Of a stretch of DNA of 64,000 bases, positions 23,528-33,374 are shown piece by piece. Position 1 is the first letter of the stretch. Each line of letters opens with the position of its first letter. Made by a program: the position numbers and the translations under genes. Under the pieces are notes generated by a model. The model was not told the DNA's origin, ran no database searches, and saw only the letters and a list, made by a program, of their open reading frames with translations. The stretch comes from Candidatus Adiutrix sp. (GTDB taxonomy: Bacteria > Desulfobacterota > Desulfarculia > Adiutricales > Adiutricaceae): the NCBI GenBank assembly GCA_031263565.1, contig JAISFR010000081.1:1-64000 (forward strand), in the 5' to 3' direction.

Positions 23528-24460
23528 ATGAGTGATATCTTGAAAATAGGCGCCAGGGGTAGCCCTCTGTCCCTGGCCCAGACCGGCCTGGTGGCCCGGG
23601 CCCTGGAAGAGGCCCATCCCGGGCTCAAGACCGAGATCATCAGCATTAAAACCACCGGCGACAAGATGCGCAACGTGTCGCTGGCCAGGATCGGCGGCAA
23701 GGGCGTCTTCGTCAAGGAAATCGAAGAGGCCCTCTTGGCCGGGGAGATCGACCTGGCCGTTCACAGTGCCAAGGATCTGCCTTCCGAACTGCCGGCCGGC
23801 CTGTCGGTCGGGGCCGTGCCGCCCCGGGCCGACTTCCGGGACGTTCTGATCACCAGGCGGCCGGGAGGCCTGGCCGCTTTACCCCGGGGCGCCCGGCTGG
23901 GGACCAGCGGTCCGCGCCGTCAGGCCCAGATGCTGGCCGCCCGGCCCGATCTGGTGGCGGAGCCCATCAGGGGCAATGTGGTCACCCGCCTGAAAAAACT
24001 GAAAACTGAGGTGGAGGCCATCATCCTGGCCGCCGCCGGCTTGGACCGCCTGGGCCTTTCCCCGCCCAATTCGGAATACCTGCCCCCGGAAATCATGCTG
24101 CCCTCGGCCGGTCAGGGCGCCCTGGCCGTGGAAATCCGGGCCGAAGATTTGAAGATCCAGGAATTTCTGTCGCCCCTGACTCATCGCCCCACCTTTCTGG
24201 CCCTGGCCGCCGAAAGAGGCTTTCTGCGGCGCCTGGGCAGCGGCTGCCAGTTGCCGGCGGCCGCCCTGGCCCGCTATGAGGAATCCAGCATGAGCCTGGA
24301 AGGCCTGGTGGCCTCTCCGGACGGGCGGCGGATAATCAGGCGCGGCCGGACGGTGGAACTGGATTCCACCGAGGCCGCCGCCAATTTCGGCCAGTTGCTG
24401 GCCACCGAAATCCTGGACAACGGCGGCCGGGAAATAATGGCGGAGGTGGAGGGCTCATGA
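23528..24460 (+). CDS. hemC: Hydroxymethylbilane synthase (porphobilinogen deaminase)
   Basis: A 310-residue enzyme that joins four porphobilinogens into hydroxymethylbilane. Motifs: IGARGSPLSLAQT (6-18), GDKMRNVSLARIGGKGVFVKE-like substrate loop, VHSAKDLP, GTSGPRRQAQ. GSGCQLP carries the dipyrromethane cofactor cysteine near 240. The start is either 23528 or 23522 (ATG GTC ATG); the first has better spacing to GGATGG. It overlaps cobA-hemD by four bases. Together these two genes give uroporphyrinogen III and the branch to sirohaem, haem and corrinoids. Confidence 0.94.
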   Translation: MSDILKIGARGSPLSLAQTGLVARALEEAHPGLKTEIISIKTTGDKMRNVSLARIGGKGVFVKEIEEALLAGEIDLAVHSAKDLPSELPAGLSVGAVPPRADFRDVLITRRPGGLAALPRGARLGTSGPRRQAQMLAARPDLVAEPIRGNVVTRLKKLKTEVEAIILAAAGLDRLGLSPPNSEYLPPEIMLPSAGQGALAVEIRAEDLKIQEFLSPLTHRPTFLALAAERGFLRRLGSGCQLPAAALARYEESSMSLEGLVASPDGRRIIRRGRTVELDSTEAAANFGQLLATEILDNGGREIMAEVEGS

Positions 24461-25974
24461 GCGGCAACGGGATAGTCTACCTGGTGGGGGCCGGTCCCGG
24501 CGCTCCGGGGCTCATGACTCTCCGGGGGGCCGAACTGATGAGGCGGGCCGAGGTGCTGGTCTATGACTATCTGGCCGCCCCGGAAATCATGGACCTGGCC
24601 CCCGAAAACTGCCGGCGGATCTACGTCGGCAAAAGGGCCGGCCATCATGCCAGAAGCCAGGAGGAAATCAATCGGCTGCTGGTCGGCGAGGCCCGGTCCG
24701 GGCGGGTGGTGGTGCGCCTGAAAGGCGGCGATCCCTACGTCTTCGGCCGGGGCGGCGAAGAGGCCCAGGAACTTTATAAGGCCGGGGTGGTCTTCGAAGT
24801 GGTGCCGGGCGTCAGTTCGGCCGTCGCCGCCGCCGCCTACGCCGGCATTCCCCTGACCCATCGGGACTACAGTTCCCAGGCCGTCCTGGTCACCGGCCAG
24901 GAACGCCCGGATAAGGAAGAGTCGGCCCACGACTGGGCCGCCCTGGCCAAGATGGGCACCATCGCCATGGTCATGGGCGTCAAGAATCTGGGCCGGATCT
25001 GCCGTTCCCTGGCCTCCGCCGGCCGCCCGGCCGACAGCCCGGCGGCCCTCATTCAGTGGGGGACCACCGGCCGCCAGAAAACAGTGGTCGGCTGCCTGGC
25101 CGATCTGCCCCAAAAGGCCGAGGCCGCCCGGATCGGGCCGCCAGCCCTTTTCGTGGCCGGCGAAGTGGTCGCCCTGCGGGAGCAGTTGAACTGGTTCGAA
25201 CGCCGCCCCCTCTTCGGTCGCCGCATTCTGGTCACCCGTAGCCGGGAACAGGCCAGCCGCCTGAGCGAGGCCCTTCAGGAACTGGGGGCCGAGGTCTGGG
25301 AACGCCCGACCATCGCCATAGAAGCCCTCGATGACCCCAGGTACTTCAAGACCGCCCTGGGGCGCCTGGCCGATTATCACTGGCTGGTCCTCACCAGCCC
25401 CAATGCTGTGGAACTCTTCATGAAGATCACCTGGCGGGAAGGGCTGGACGCCAGAAGCCTGGCCGGGCTGAAGATCGCGGTCATCGGCCCGGGCACGGCC
25501 GAGGCTTTGAAAGCGCACGGCCTCCGGGCCGACCTGATGCCTGAGAAGGAATATGTGGGCGAAGCCCTGGCGGCCGCTTTGGCCAAAACCGGGCTGTCCG
25601 GCAAAAAAGTGCTGCTGCCCCGGGCTCTGGAAGGGCGGGATGTCCTGCCCAAAGGCCTGGCCGAGGCCGGGGCCGAGATCACTGATCTGGCCCTTTATAA
25701 GACGGTCAATCCGGTCTGGCCGGAGCCGCTGCCGGGCCGGCCCGATCTGGTGACCTTCACCAGTTCCTCCACGGCCGCGGGTTTGGCCGGCCTCATTCCC
25801 CCGGAAGAGCGCCAGAACTATCCGGCGGCCTCCATCGGCCCCATCACCAGCGAAACGGCCCGGTCCCTGGGCTTTCCGGTGGCCGTGGAGGCTGAAAGCT
25901 CAACCATCGACAGTCTGGTCATGGCTGTGGCCAGGCGCCTGCATGACCGCAATTGCGGCCCGCCCGCGACCTGA
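24457..25974 (+). CDS. cobA-hemD: Uroporphyrinogen-III C-methyltransferase / synthase fusion
   Basis: A 505-residue bifunctional protein. Residues 1-245 are SUMT: VYLVGAGPGAPGLMTLRG, VVRLKGGDPYVFGRGGEE, VVPGVSSAVAAAAYAGIPLTHR and the EVVALRE end, making precorrin-2 from uroporphyrinogen III. Residues 255-500 are uroporphyrinogen-III synthase: RRILVTRSREQ, LVLTSPNAVELFM and the TFTSSSTAAGL motif. This fusion is common in anaerobic bacteria. Overlap with hemC by ATGA indicates coupling. The product feeds corrinoid synthesis needed by the CFeSP encoded at 47770 and 53781. Confidence 0.94.
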   Translation: MSGNGIVYLVGAGPGAPGLMTLRGAELMRRAEVLVYDYLAAPEIMDLAPENCRRIYVGKRAGHHARSQEEINRLLVGEARSGRVVVRLKGGDPYVFGRGGEEAQELYKAGVVFEVVPGVSSAVAAAAYAGIPLTHRDYSSQAVLVTGQERPDKEESAHDWAALAKMGTIAMVMGVKNLGRICRSLASAGRPADSPAALIQWGTTGRQKTVVGCLADLPQKAEAARIGPPALFVAGEVVALREQLNWFERRPLFGRRILVTRSREQASRLSEALQELGAEVWERPTIAIEALDDPRYFKTALGRLADYHWLVLTSPNAVELFMKITWREGLDARSLAGLKIAVIGPGTAEALKAHGLRADLMPEKEYVGEALAAALAKTGLSGKKVLLPRALEGRDVLPKGLAEAGAEITDLALYKTVNPVWPEPLPGRPDLVTFTSSSTAAGLAGLIPPEERQNYPAASIGPITSETARSLGFPVAVEAESSTIDSLVMAVARRLHDRNCGPPAT

Positions 25975-26041
25975 CCGCCTGGCTTTGAGGGCCTGAAGAG
26001 CGATAGTCATTCAGGCCATTGATGTTCCATCTTCGTTACAG

Positions 26042-28324
26042 ATGCCGGGAACCCCTTTGATGAACTTTTCCGACGAAACGGAAGCCGCTTCGCCGCCCCC
26101 CGAGAGAGCGGCCGAAAGCCTGGACCTGGCTGCCCGGCTCAACCCCGCCCAGTTGGCCGCGGCCACCTATGAGGGCGGGCCGCTGTTGATCGTGGCCGGG
26201 GCCGGCAGCGGCAAAACCCGCACCCTGGTGCATCGGGTGGCCTATCTGGTGGACCGGGGCGTGCCGCCGCCGGCTGTTTTGCTGCTGACCTTCACCCGCA
26301 AGGCGGCCTCTGAGATGCTGGGGCGGGCCGCGGCCCTGGTCGGCCGGCGGGCCTCGGAGGTCTCCGGGGGCACCTTCCACAGCCTGGCCAATTACCTGAT
26401 CCGGCCCTGGGCCCACCTTCTGGGCTACCCGGCCGGTTTCAGCATCATGGACCAGGACGACGCCGAAAGCCTCATCGCCCGCATCCGGGCCGAGCATCCC
26501 GCCGCCGGGCGCCACAAGCGCTTCCCCCAGAAGGGGACCATTTTGGGCCTTTTGAGCCGGGCCATCAACCAAGACCGGCCTCTTTTGGAGACCATCACCG
26601 ACTCCGCCCCCCATCTCCTGGAATACGCCCCGGCCATCGAGCAGATCGGCCGCACTTATCGGGAACACAAGATCGCCAATGCCCTGATGGATTTTGACGA
26701 CCTTCTGGTGGGTCTGGAAATCATCCTCCGGGATCACGGAGATGTTCGCCGCCGCCTGGCCGGGCGTTACGACTATATCCTGGTCGATGAATATCAGGAC
26801 ACCAATCCCATCCAGGCCCGCCTGACCCGGCTTTTGGGCCAGGACCATCTGCGGGTCACGGCCGTGGGCGACGACGCCCAGTCCATTTACGCCTTCCGGG
26901 GGGCCAGTTTCCGCAATATAATGGATTTCCCGAAAATTTTTCCGGGCGCCAGGATTCTGAAACTGGAGGAAAACTACCGCAGCCAGCGGCCCATCATCCA
27001 ACTGGCCAATCAGCTCATTGCCCAGGCCCGGGAGAAGTATGACAAGACCCTGGTGGCTGTGCGCGGCCCGGGCGAGGCCCCCCGCCTGGTGGCCGTGCAG
27101 GACCAGACCGACGAGGCCGGCTGGGTGGCCGCCCGAATCGAGGCCTTTCTGGAGGAAGGTCTGGACTTGAAAGATATGGCCGTGCTCTTCCGGGCCTCTT
27201 CCCATTCCTTCGACCTGGAAGTGGAACTGGTCCGCCGCCGTATCCCCTACACCAAATATGGCGGCCGCAAATTTCTGGAGGCGGCCCACATCAAGGATTT
27301 CATGGCCTTTTTGCGGGTGGCGGCCAACCCGGCCGACGGCCTCAGCCTGCGCCGGGTCTTGACCCTGATCGAGGGCATCGGGCTCAAGGGCGCCGACGGC
27401 CTGGTGGCATGGGTGGCCGGCCGCCAGGATCGGCTGGTTGATCTGAAGTCGGCGCCCGTCAAGGGCAAGGCCAGGGAAAACCTGGGCCCTCTGGCCGACC
27501 TTCTGGCCCTGATCGCCGGCGGGGAGGCCGAACTGGGCCCCCGGGTGCGGGCGGTGACCGATTTCTACTACCCCCGCATTCGGGACCTCTACCCCGACGA
27601 CTGGCCCGAGCGCCAGAATGATTTGAAGGAACTGGTCCGCATGGCCGAAGAGCGGGGCGACCTGCGCGGCTTTATCGACGAACTGACCCTGGATCCGCCC
27701 AACCACAAGCGGGTGGACCCTGAGGAGCGGCGGCCCGGCCTGACCCTGTCCACGGTTCATTCGGCCAAGGGTCTGGAATGGAAGTCGGTCTTCATTCTTT
27801 CAGCGGTCGAGGGCCGTTTCCCGCCCTCTTACGCGGCCCGCTCCCCGGCCGAGGTGGAGGAAGAGCGGCGGCTGATGTATGTGGCCGTCACCCGGGCCAG
27901 GGACCGCCTCTTCCTGATGCTGCCCCTGGGCACGGTCGACCGCCGCACCGGTCTGGCCGCCGCCCCCAGCCGCTTTCTGGCCGCCCTGCCGCCCGAGGCC
28001 GGGGCCGGCCTGTGGCGCGGCGACCGGGAAATCGATCCAAATGAATTCTTGAATCTTGGGGCCGATTCAGGGTATAATTATAAGGCCTCGTTCCCATCGT
28101 CTCCGGCCCGGCCGCCGGCGGGTCGCCCCGGGCTCCCCCCGCGTCCGGCCTGTCGCCCTGAACCGGTCGCCCCGCTGGATGTTGCGGCCGGGCAGAGGGT
28201 CAGCCATCCGGTTTACGGGTCGGGGCTGGTCAGGGAAATTCAGGGGCCGGCGGCGCTGATCGATTTCGACCTCTTCGGTCGCAAACGGGTGGTGATCCAG
28301 TACGCCAGGCTGACGGCCCTCTGA
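26042..28324 (+). CDS. UvrD/Rep/PcrA-type DNA helicase
   Basis: A 760-residue superfamily 1A 3'-5' helicase. Walker A is GAGSGKT (53-59), motif Ia LLTFTRKAASEM, motif II DEYQDTNP (near 250), motif III GDDAQSIYAFRGA, motif IV ENYRS, motif V LSTVHSAKGLEW, motif VI VAVTRAR. The C-terminal 55 residues (VSHPVYGSGLVREI) form the Tudor-like domain of PcrA/UvrD that contacts RNA polymerase. Residues 1-30 are a low-complexity extension. Neither ATG 26042 nor 26060 has a good ribosome site, so the start is uncertain. Role: nucleotide excision repair or transcription-coupled repair and fork clearance. Confidence 0.92.
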   Translation: MPGTPLMNFSDETEAASPPPERAAESLDLAARLNPAQLAAATYEGGPLLIVAGAGSGKTRTLVHRVAYLVDRGVPPPAVLLLTFTRKAASEMLGRAAALVGRRASEVSGGTFHSLANYLIRPWAHLLGYPAGFSIMDQDDAESLIARIRAEHPAAGRHKRFPQKGTILGLLSRAINQDRPLLETITDSAPHLLEYAPAIEQIGRTYREHKIANALMDFDDLLVGLEIILRDHGDVRRRLAGRYDYILVDEYQDTNPIQARLTRLLGQDHLRVTAVGDDAQSIYAFRGASFRNIMDFPKIFPGARILKLEENYRSQRPIIQLANQLIAQAREKYDKTLVAVRGPGEAPRLVAVQDQTDEAGWVAARIEAFLEEGLDLKDMAVLFRASSHSFDLEVELVRRRIPYTKYGGRKFLEAAHIKDFMAFLRVAANPADGLSLRRVLTLIEGIGLKGADGLVAWVAGRQDRLVDLKSAPVKGKARENLGPLADLLALIAGGEAELGPRVRAVTDFYYPRIRDLYPDDWPERQNDLKELVRMAEERGDLRGFIDELTLDPPNHKRVDPEERRPGLTLSTVHSAKGLEWKSVFILSAVEGRFPPSYAARSPAEVEEERRLMYVAVTRARDRLFLMLPLGTVDRRTGLAAAPSRFLAALPPEAGAGLWRGDREIDPNEFLNLGADSGYNYKASFPSSPARPPAGRPGLPPRPACRPEPVAPLDVAAGQRVSHPVYGSGLVREIQGPAALIDFDLFGRKRVVIQYARLTAL

Positions 28325-28424
28325 TCCGGGGCCTTTTACTGCGGCGGACCCTGACGGCCGGCATGAAAATGAAAAATAGTTCCCGGCCGATACTTTTCTG
28401 GTACCTGGGCTTTTTGGGCGGAGT

Positions 28425-29783
28425 TTGAGCATCTTGGGCGGCGACAAAAACTATAGCGGCGAACTTCGGAAGATGTTCGAGCTGCAGAAGTTCGGAATGA
28501 AATTCGGGCTCGGCGGCATCAGGGGCATTCTGGAGAAGCTCGGCCAGCCCCATCTCGGCCGGAAGTTCATTCATCTGGCCGGCACCAACGGCAAGGGTTC
28601 GGTGGGCATCATGCTCCATCAGGCCCTGACGGAAGCCGGCTATAAAGTCGGGTTTTACACCTCCCCCCATCTGGTGACCTTTCGGGAACGCATCCGGGTC
28701 GGCGGGGAGATGATCGGCGAAGAGGACGTTCTTCGCTTGAGCGACCGGGTCTGGGGCGTGATTGACCCGAACTCGCCGCCCACTTTTTTTGAATTCGTCA
28801 CGGCCATGGCCTTTCTTTATTTTCGGGAGAAAGAGGTCGATCTGGCCATAATTGAAGCCGGCCTGGGCGGCCGGCTGGATTCCACCAACGTCATTGTGCC
28901 GCTCTGTTCGGCCGTCACCAATATCTCCCTGGAACACACCGAGCACCTGGGCGACACGGTGGAGAAAATCGCCGCTGAAAAAGCCGGCATCATCAAAAGC
29001 GGCGTGCCCCTGGTCTGCGGGCGTTTGGGCGCGGGGGCCGGGGAGGTTATTTTCAGGGCCGCCGAGCAAAAAAAGAGCCCGGTTTACCTTCTGGGCCGTG
29101 ACTTTGAGGTCAGGACCCGCAGCCAGGATCAATTCGGCCGCCCCACGGTGGATTTTGAAATGGGCGGCCGCCGGATGGAAAATCTGGCCGTCAGCCTGGC
29201 CGGGCGACATCAGGCCGACAACGCGGCGCTGGCTCTGGCTATTTTGGATCTTCTGGTCGGGCCGGCTTTTTCGGTGAGCGAAGAGCAGATCCGGTCCGGA
29301 TTGGTCCGGGCGGTCTGGCCCGGGCGGGCCGAACTGTTCCCGGCCGGCTCCTGGCCTCCGGCGGCGGCCGGGGCCCGGGCGCCCCTGATGCTGGACGGCG
29401 CCCACAACCCGGCCGGGGCTCAGGCCCTGGCCGGTCTTCTGGACTCCTTAAGCCGCGACCGGCTGCATCTGGTGGTGGGGGTCATGGCCGACAAGGATAT
29501 CGGCGGGGTGCTGGGCCCTCTCATAGAACGGGCCGACCGCCTTTACCTGAGCCGGCCGCTTTTCAGCCGGGCCGCTTCCCCGGGGCTTCTGTGGGACAAG
29601 ATCGCCGCTGCCCTGGGGCCGCCCAAGGTCCTGACCACTCTCTATCCGGGGCTGCCCGAAGCCCTGACGGCGGCCGCGGCCGAAGCCGGCGAGGGCGACT
29701 TGGTTTTGCTCAGCGGCTCTCTCTTCACCGTCGGCGAGGGCCGGGCCTGGCTGATGGGCCTGGGCGATGTGGAATCGAATTGA
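28425..29783 (+). CDS. folC: Folylpolyglutamate synthase / dihydrofolate synthase
   Basis: A 452-residue Mur-ligase-fold enzyme that adds glutamates to folates. P-loop is AGTNGKGS (52-59), then TSPHL, GLGGRLDSTNV, AEKAGIIK and the C-terminal LDGAHNPAGA. The N-terminal helix NYSGELRKMFELQKFG begins before the first ATG (28473), so a TTG start is needed: 28425 or 28434, both after GGGCGGAG. Folate polyglutamates are the C1 carriers for the methyl branch that supplies AcsE. It is followed by lptD. Confidence 0.9.
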   Translation: MSILGGDKNYSGELRKMFELQKFGMKFGLGGIRGILEKLGQPHLGRKFIHLAGTNGKGSVGIMLHQALTEAGYKVGFYTSPHLVTFRERIRVGGEMIGEEDVLRLSDRVWGVIDPNSPPTFFEFVTAMAFLYFREKEVDLAIIEAGLGGRLDSTNVIVPLCSAVTNISLEHTEHLGDTVEKIAAEKAGIIKSGVPLVCGRLGAGAGEVIFRAAEQKKSPVYLLGRDFEVRTRSQDQFGRPTVDFEMGGRRMENLAVSLAGRHQADNAALALAILDLLVGPAFSVSEEQIRSGLVRAVWPGRAELFPAGSWPPAAAGARAPLMLDGAHNPAGAQALAGLLDSLSRDRLHLVVGVMADKDIGGVLGPLIERADRLYLSRPLFSRAASPGLLWDKIAAALGPPKVLTTLYPGLPEALTAAAAEAGEGDLVLLSGSLFTVGEGRAWLMGLGDVESN

Positions 29784-29940
29784 TTTTTGTCTGGATGAAT
29801 GTTTTTTTAAGTGCTGACGGGTAGCGGAAACAGACTGTGGGGACTTTGGCCAGCGCCGGAGCTTCCCTGGTGAGCCGGAGCGGCTTTTGATTCTGAAAAG
29901 CGCCGACATAGCCCGCCGAGGGCGAGACCGCCGGAACCGG

Positions 29941-32382
29941 ATGAGCCGGCTCGGATTCTGGTCCGTCCTGGCCCTGCTGTCGGCGCTTTGCCTGTCTCCG
30001 GCCGCGGCCGCCGAAGACAGCCGCGAACACCACTTCCTGAAAGTCGAGAGCCAGAGCCACTACCTGACCGGTATTCTGGAAGAGCGGCCCGGCGAACGGA
30101 AAGCGCCGGGTCAGCAGGTGGAGGTGGTCATCGAAGGCGAACCGGCCATCATCATCCGGGCCGACGAAATAGAGTCCGACCTCGACCGCCGGCTCAACCA
30201 TTTCATCGGGCACGTTTCCATTACCCGGGGCCCGGAGACGGTCACCGCCGACCGGGCCCTCTGGAGCGACCGCCAAAACACCGCCGAGGTGGTCGGCAAT
30301 ATCCGCATCCAGACCGGGGAATTCATCATCATGGCCAACCGGGCCATCATCAATCTCGATCTGCAGATGGCCAAGATTTATGACGGCTCGGCTTTCTTCC
30401 CGGCCCAGAATTACTACCTCAAGGGCGCCCTGATCGAACGCCTCGGGGAAAAGATCATCCACATCGAAAACGGTTCGGCCACCACCTGCGACGGCCCCAA
30501 CCCCTCCTGGACCATTGAAGCCGAAAGCTTGACCGTCACCCAGGGCGGCTACGCCACCGCCTCGGGGGTTTCCTTCAACGCCGGCGGCCAGGTGCCCATA
30601 GTCAGGACGCCTTATTTTGTCTTCCCGGTCAAAAACGAGCGGCAGAGCGGCTTGTTATTCCCCGGCCTGGCCAATTCCTCCCGCGACGGCCTGACGGTGG
30701 CTCTCCCCCTGTTCTGGGCCACCGGCGAAAACCACGACCTGACCTACACCCCGGTCTGGCGGGAAAAACGGGGCCTGGCCAATACCCTGGAGGGCCGTTA
30801 CCATTTTGAAAAAGGCCGGGGTCTCTGGCAGTTCACTTATCTGAACGACAACGACCCTCAGCATTTTTATTATAAAAATTCCCCGGATCTGGAGAGGACC
30901 AAGGAGCGTTACTGGCTGCGGGCCCAGAACGAGTGGCATTTCGGGGCCTGGGATTTGAACCTGAATCTGGACCTGGTCTCCGATCCGCTCTACCTGGCTG
31001 AATTCAGAAATGACTTTGACGGATTCTTCAACTCCTACAACGCCCTTTCCCGGGAATTCGGCCACAGCGTCAACGAATATCTCGATCCGCTGCGCAACAG
31101 CAGCCTCTTCGCCCAGAGAACCGGCTATGACACTTTTTTCCGGGGGACCCTGGAATACACCGAAGACCTTTACAGCCAGGGCAACCGCGACACCATCCAG
31201 AAACTGCCGTCGCTGCAGTACAATATGGTCAGCCGGCCCGTAGTGAACAGCCTCAGCGGCGATCCGCGCAACCTGCCCCGCGTTTCCCTGAATATGCGTT
31301 ATGACTATTTCACCCGCTCTTCCAACCAGTGGAGCTATACGGATGAAACCGGGCACCGGATGATTCTCAATCCCTCCATGACCTGGAACACTCCGGTCGG
31401 CGGGCTGGCCACTTTCAGGCTCGACGGTGAGCTGGAACTGAGCATGTACGGGGTCAACGGCCACCGGCCCTATGACCGCACGGTCATAGGCGCCCGGGAG
31501 GCCGCCCGGCATGACCGTCGGGACAACCGGTTGACCGGCGCTCTGGAGGCCGCGCTCTCCACCACCTTCAGCCGGGTCTACAGCGGCGGTCCGGGCGACG
31601 CCTCGGCCACCCGCCATCAGTTTTCGCCGACCATTGCCTTTTCCTATGTGGGCGCCCCTGACGACCAGAGCGATCTGCCCTATTGGGACTATTATGACCG
31701 CCGCCTGTCGCGCCGCACGGTGCGCTATGGTTTCCTGAACACTTTCGTCAGCAAAACGCCCAGTGTCGACGAAAAAGGGCGGGATGACGGTTTCGAATAT
31801 TTTCAGTTTCTCAAAATCGGTCTCTGGAGCAGCTACGAGTTCGCCGACAACCTGGAGTGGGCCAACCGCCCCTTCGCCCGTTATTACACCACCGATTACT
31901 ATGACCGGGGCGCCGGCCCGGTGGAGCTGGAAATAGAAACCTTCTTCAACCCCTATTTCTCGGCCCGCCTGGTCTCGGCGGTCGACGGGCGCACCGGCCA
32001 GACCACCAGCCACGACCTCAGCTTCAAGGTCGCCGACTTCCGCGGCGACAGCCTGACCCTGACTTATGACTATGACCGGCCCTCGGTGGCCCAGGGCACC
32101 GGCGATTATGAGGATTACAAGGAAGTCAGGGCCGACCTGTCCCTGGTCTTCAGCCCTGAATGGTATGCCGATTTTTCCGCCAGGTATGACGTCCGGGAGG
32201 GCCGGGCCTTGGAATCCCACGCCCGGATCATGTATCAGGCCCAGTGCTACGGCCTCGGTCTCCTCTTCTCCGATTCCGACAACGACCGCCGGGTCGGCCT
32301 GGTCATCGACCTCCTGGGCCTGGGCTCCATCAACCACGACCGCAACAGCCTGGCCAGCCCGCCGCAGTTTTTTTACCAGTAG
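29941..32382 (+). CDS. lptD: LPS assembly outer-membrane protein LptD
   Basis: An 813-residue outer-membrane protein that inserts LPS into the outer leaflet. A signal peptide (LGFWSVLALLSALCL, ending AAA) precedes a periplasmic OstA/LptA-like domain (about 55-190: IIIRADEIESDLDRRLNHFIGHVSI). A large beta-barrel of aromatic-rich strands follows to the end, closing in FFYQ, where a terminal aromatic-type beta signal is expected. The start at 29941 is preferred because the signal peptide begins there; the frame is open from 29887. Its partner LptE is not nearby. It is terminated by the hairpin at 32404. Confidence 0.9.
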   Translation: MSRLGFWSVLALLSALCLSPAAAAEDSREHHFLKVESQSHYLTGILEERPGERKAPGQQVEVVIEGEPAIIIRADEIESDLDRRLNHFIGHVSITRGPETVTADRALWSDRQNTAEVVGNIRIQTGEFIIMANRAIINLDLQMAKIYDGSAFFPAQNYYLKGALIERLGEKIIHIENGSATTCDGPNPSWTIEAESLTVTQGGYATASGVSFNAGGQVPIVRTPYFVFPVKNERQSGLLFPGLANSSRDGLTVALPLFWATGENHDLTYTPVWREKRGLANTLEGRYHFEKGRGLWQFTYLNDNDPQHFYYKNSPDLERTKERYWLRAQNEWHFGAWDLNLNLDLVSDPLYLAEFRNDFDGFFNSYNALSREFGHSVNEYLDPLRNSSLFAQRTGYDTFFRGTLEYTEDLYSQGNRDTIQKLPSLQYNMVSRPVVNSLSGDPRNLPRVSLNMRYDYFTRSSNQWSYTDETGHRMILNPSMTWNTPVGGLATFRLDGELELSMYGVNGHRPYDRTVIGAREAARHDRRDNRLTGALEAALSTTFSRVYSGGPGDASATRHQFSPTIAFSYVGAPDDQSDLPYWDYYDRRLSRRTVRYGFLNTFVSKTPSVDEKGRDDGFEYFQFLKIGLWSSYEFADNLEWANRPFARYYTTDYYDRGAGPVELEIETFFNPYFSARLVSAVDGRTGQTTSHDLSFKVADFRGDSLTLTYDYDRPSVAQGTGDYEDYKEVRADLSLVFSPEWYADFSARYDVREGRALESHARIMYQAQCYGLGLLFSDSDNDRRVGLVIDLLGLGSINHDRNSLASPPQFFYQ

Positions 32383-32403
32383 AGTCCAATAGAGCCCAAA
32401 CAA

Positions 32404-32443
32404 AGCAAACCCGCCGAAAAGCGGACTTTTCGGCGGGTTTGCT
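32404..32443. terminator. Bidirectional terminator, 18-bp perfect stem
   Basis: Arms 32404-32421 and 32426-32443 pair perfectly around CGGA. Forward read-out is CTTTACT; reverse read-out is TTTGTTTG. It separates convergent lptD and the pentapeptide gene. Confidence 0.8.
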
Positions 32444-32467
32444 CTTTACTCCAAGGCTGCTTGGGCC

Positions 32468-32806
32468 TCAGCCTTTGATCTGGCGCAACCTGGTGCCCAG
32501 GTCTACGGAAAGCCGAATTTCTTCGGCCGATATTTCGGGCGGGAAGAGACAGCCGCTGACCCGGGCCTGTTTCAGGCTGGCCCCGTGGAGATTGGCGCCG
32601 CTCAGATCCTGACCGCCGAGATTGGCGCCGCGAAGATAGGCGCCGGACAGATTGGCGTTTTTTAAATTAAAGCCGGTGAGATCGAGATCCGACAGATTCT
32701 GGTTGCTGAAGTCGGCCTCCCGGCCTTCGGCCACGGCGTTATTAAAGGCCGCCCGGTTTTCTTCAAAAAGTACTTGAGGCTTGGGGTTGCGCTTGATTTC
32801 GTCCAT
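32468..32806 (-). CDS. Pentapeptide repeat protein
   Basis: A 112-residue protein with about nine A(D/N)Lxx pentapeptides between residues 32 and 85 (LSDLDLTGFNLKNANLSGAY, LRGANLGGQDLSGANLHGAS), which form a short right-handed beta-helix. The tail CLFPPEISAEEIRLSVDLGTRLR is a conserved ending of small bacterial pentapeptide proteins of unknown role. GGGAG lies eight bases before the ATG. It is single and divergent from the GDT1 cluster. Confidence 0.85.
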   Translation of the reverse strand: MDEIKRNPKPQVLFEENRAAFNNAVAEGREADFSNQNLSDLDLTGFNLKNANLSGAYLRGANLGGQDLSGANLHGASLKQARVSGCLFPPEISAEEIRLSVDLGTRLRQIKG

Positions 32807-33065
32807 TGGCGGATCTCCCGTTTTTTTTCAGATGGCTTGGACTTGGCGGCTGGAGGCGGGGGCCCGGCTAAGCGAGTCGCCCGGCCGGCTTCAATTACAA
32901 AAATTCCTAGTTATTATAGTCAAATTCCATTAGCTTGTCCATAAGAAAGGTCCAGCGAAATTTAGACAGCGCTTTATTTAAAGGCTGAAAATATGCTATA
33001 TTCATCAACTCCACAGGAAGGTTCGCTTCCGGTGGTCGGGGATTCGAGGTCAGGGGGGGCCAACT

Positions 33066-33374
33066 ATGGATTTCGGGGTCATGCTGCCGATCTTCACCAG
33101 CGTTTTCATGGCGGAACTGGGGGATAAGACCCAAGTGGCCACGGTCTGCTTTATGGCCGGGGGGGGCTGCTCCAAAGGCGAAGTCTTCTGGGCTTCTTCT
33201 TTGGCGCTTCTGTCCAGCACGTTTCTGGCCGTTGTTTTCGGGGCGGCCGCAGGCCGCCTGATTCCGCCGTCCCTCTTGAAAATAGGGGCCGGAGTCATCT
33301 TTGTGATCATGGGCCTTATTTTTCTGAAGCAGGCCTTGGGCCGCCGGGCCGACGGGCCGGGGGGCGGCCGGTGA
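33066..33374 (+). CDS. GDT1/TMEM165 (UPF0016) family half-size membrane protein A
   Basis: A 102-residue protein with three transmembrane helices and the signature FMAELGDKTQVAT near residues 14-26, whose acidic residues carry cations in Gdt1/MneA-type Mn2+ or Ca2+ exporters. Full-size family members contain two such halves in one chain; here this is only one. A strong AGGGGGGG ribosome site precedes it. It overlaps the second half-size gene by four bases (GTGA), so the two probably assemble as a heterodimer. Confidence 0.85.
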   Translation: MDFGVMLPIFTSVFMAELGDKTQVATVCFMAGGGCSKGEVFWASSLALLSSTFLAVVFGAAAGRLIPPSLLKIGAGVIFVIMGLIFLKQALGRRADGPGGGR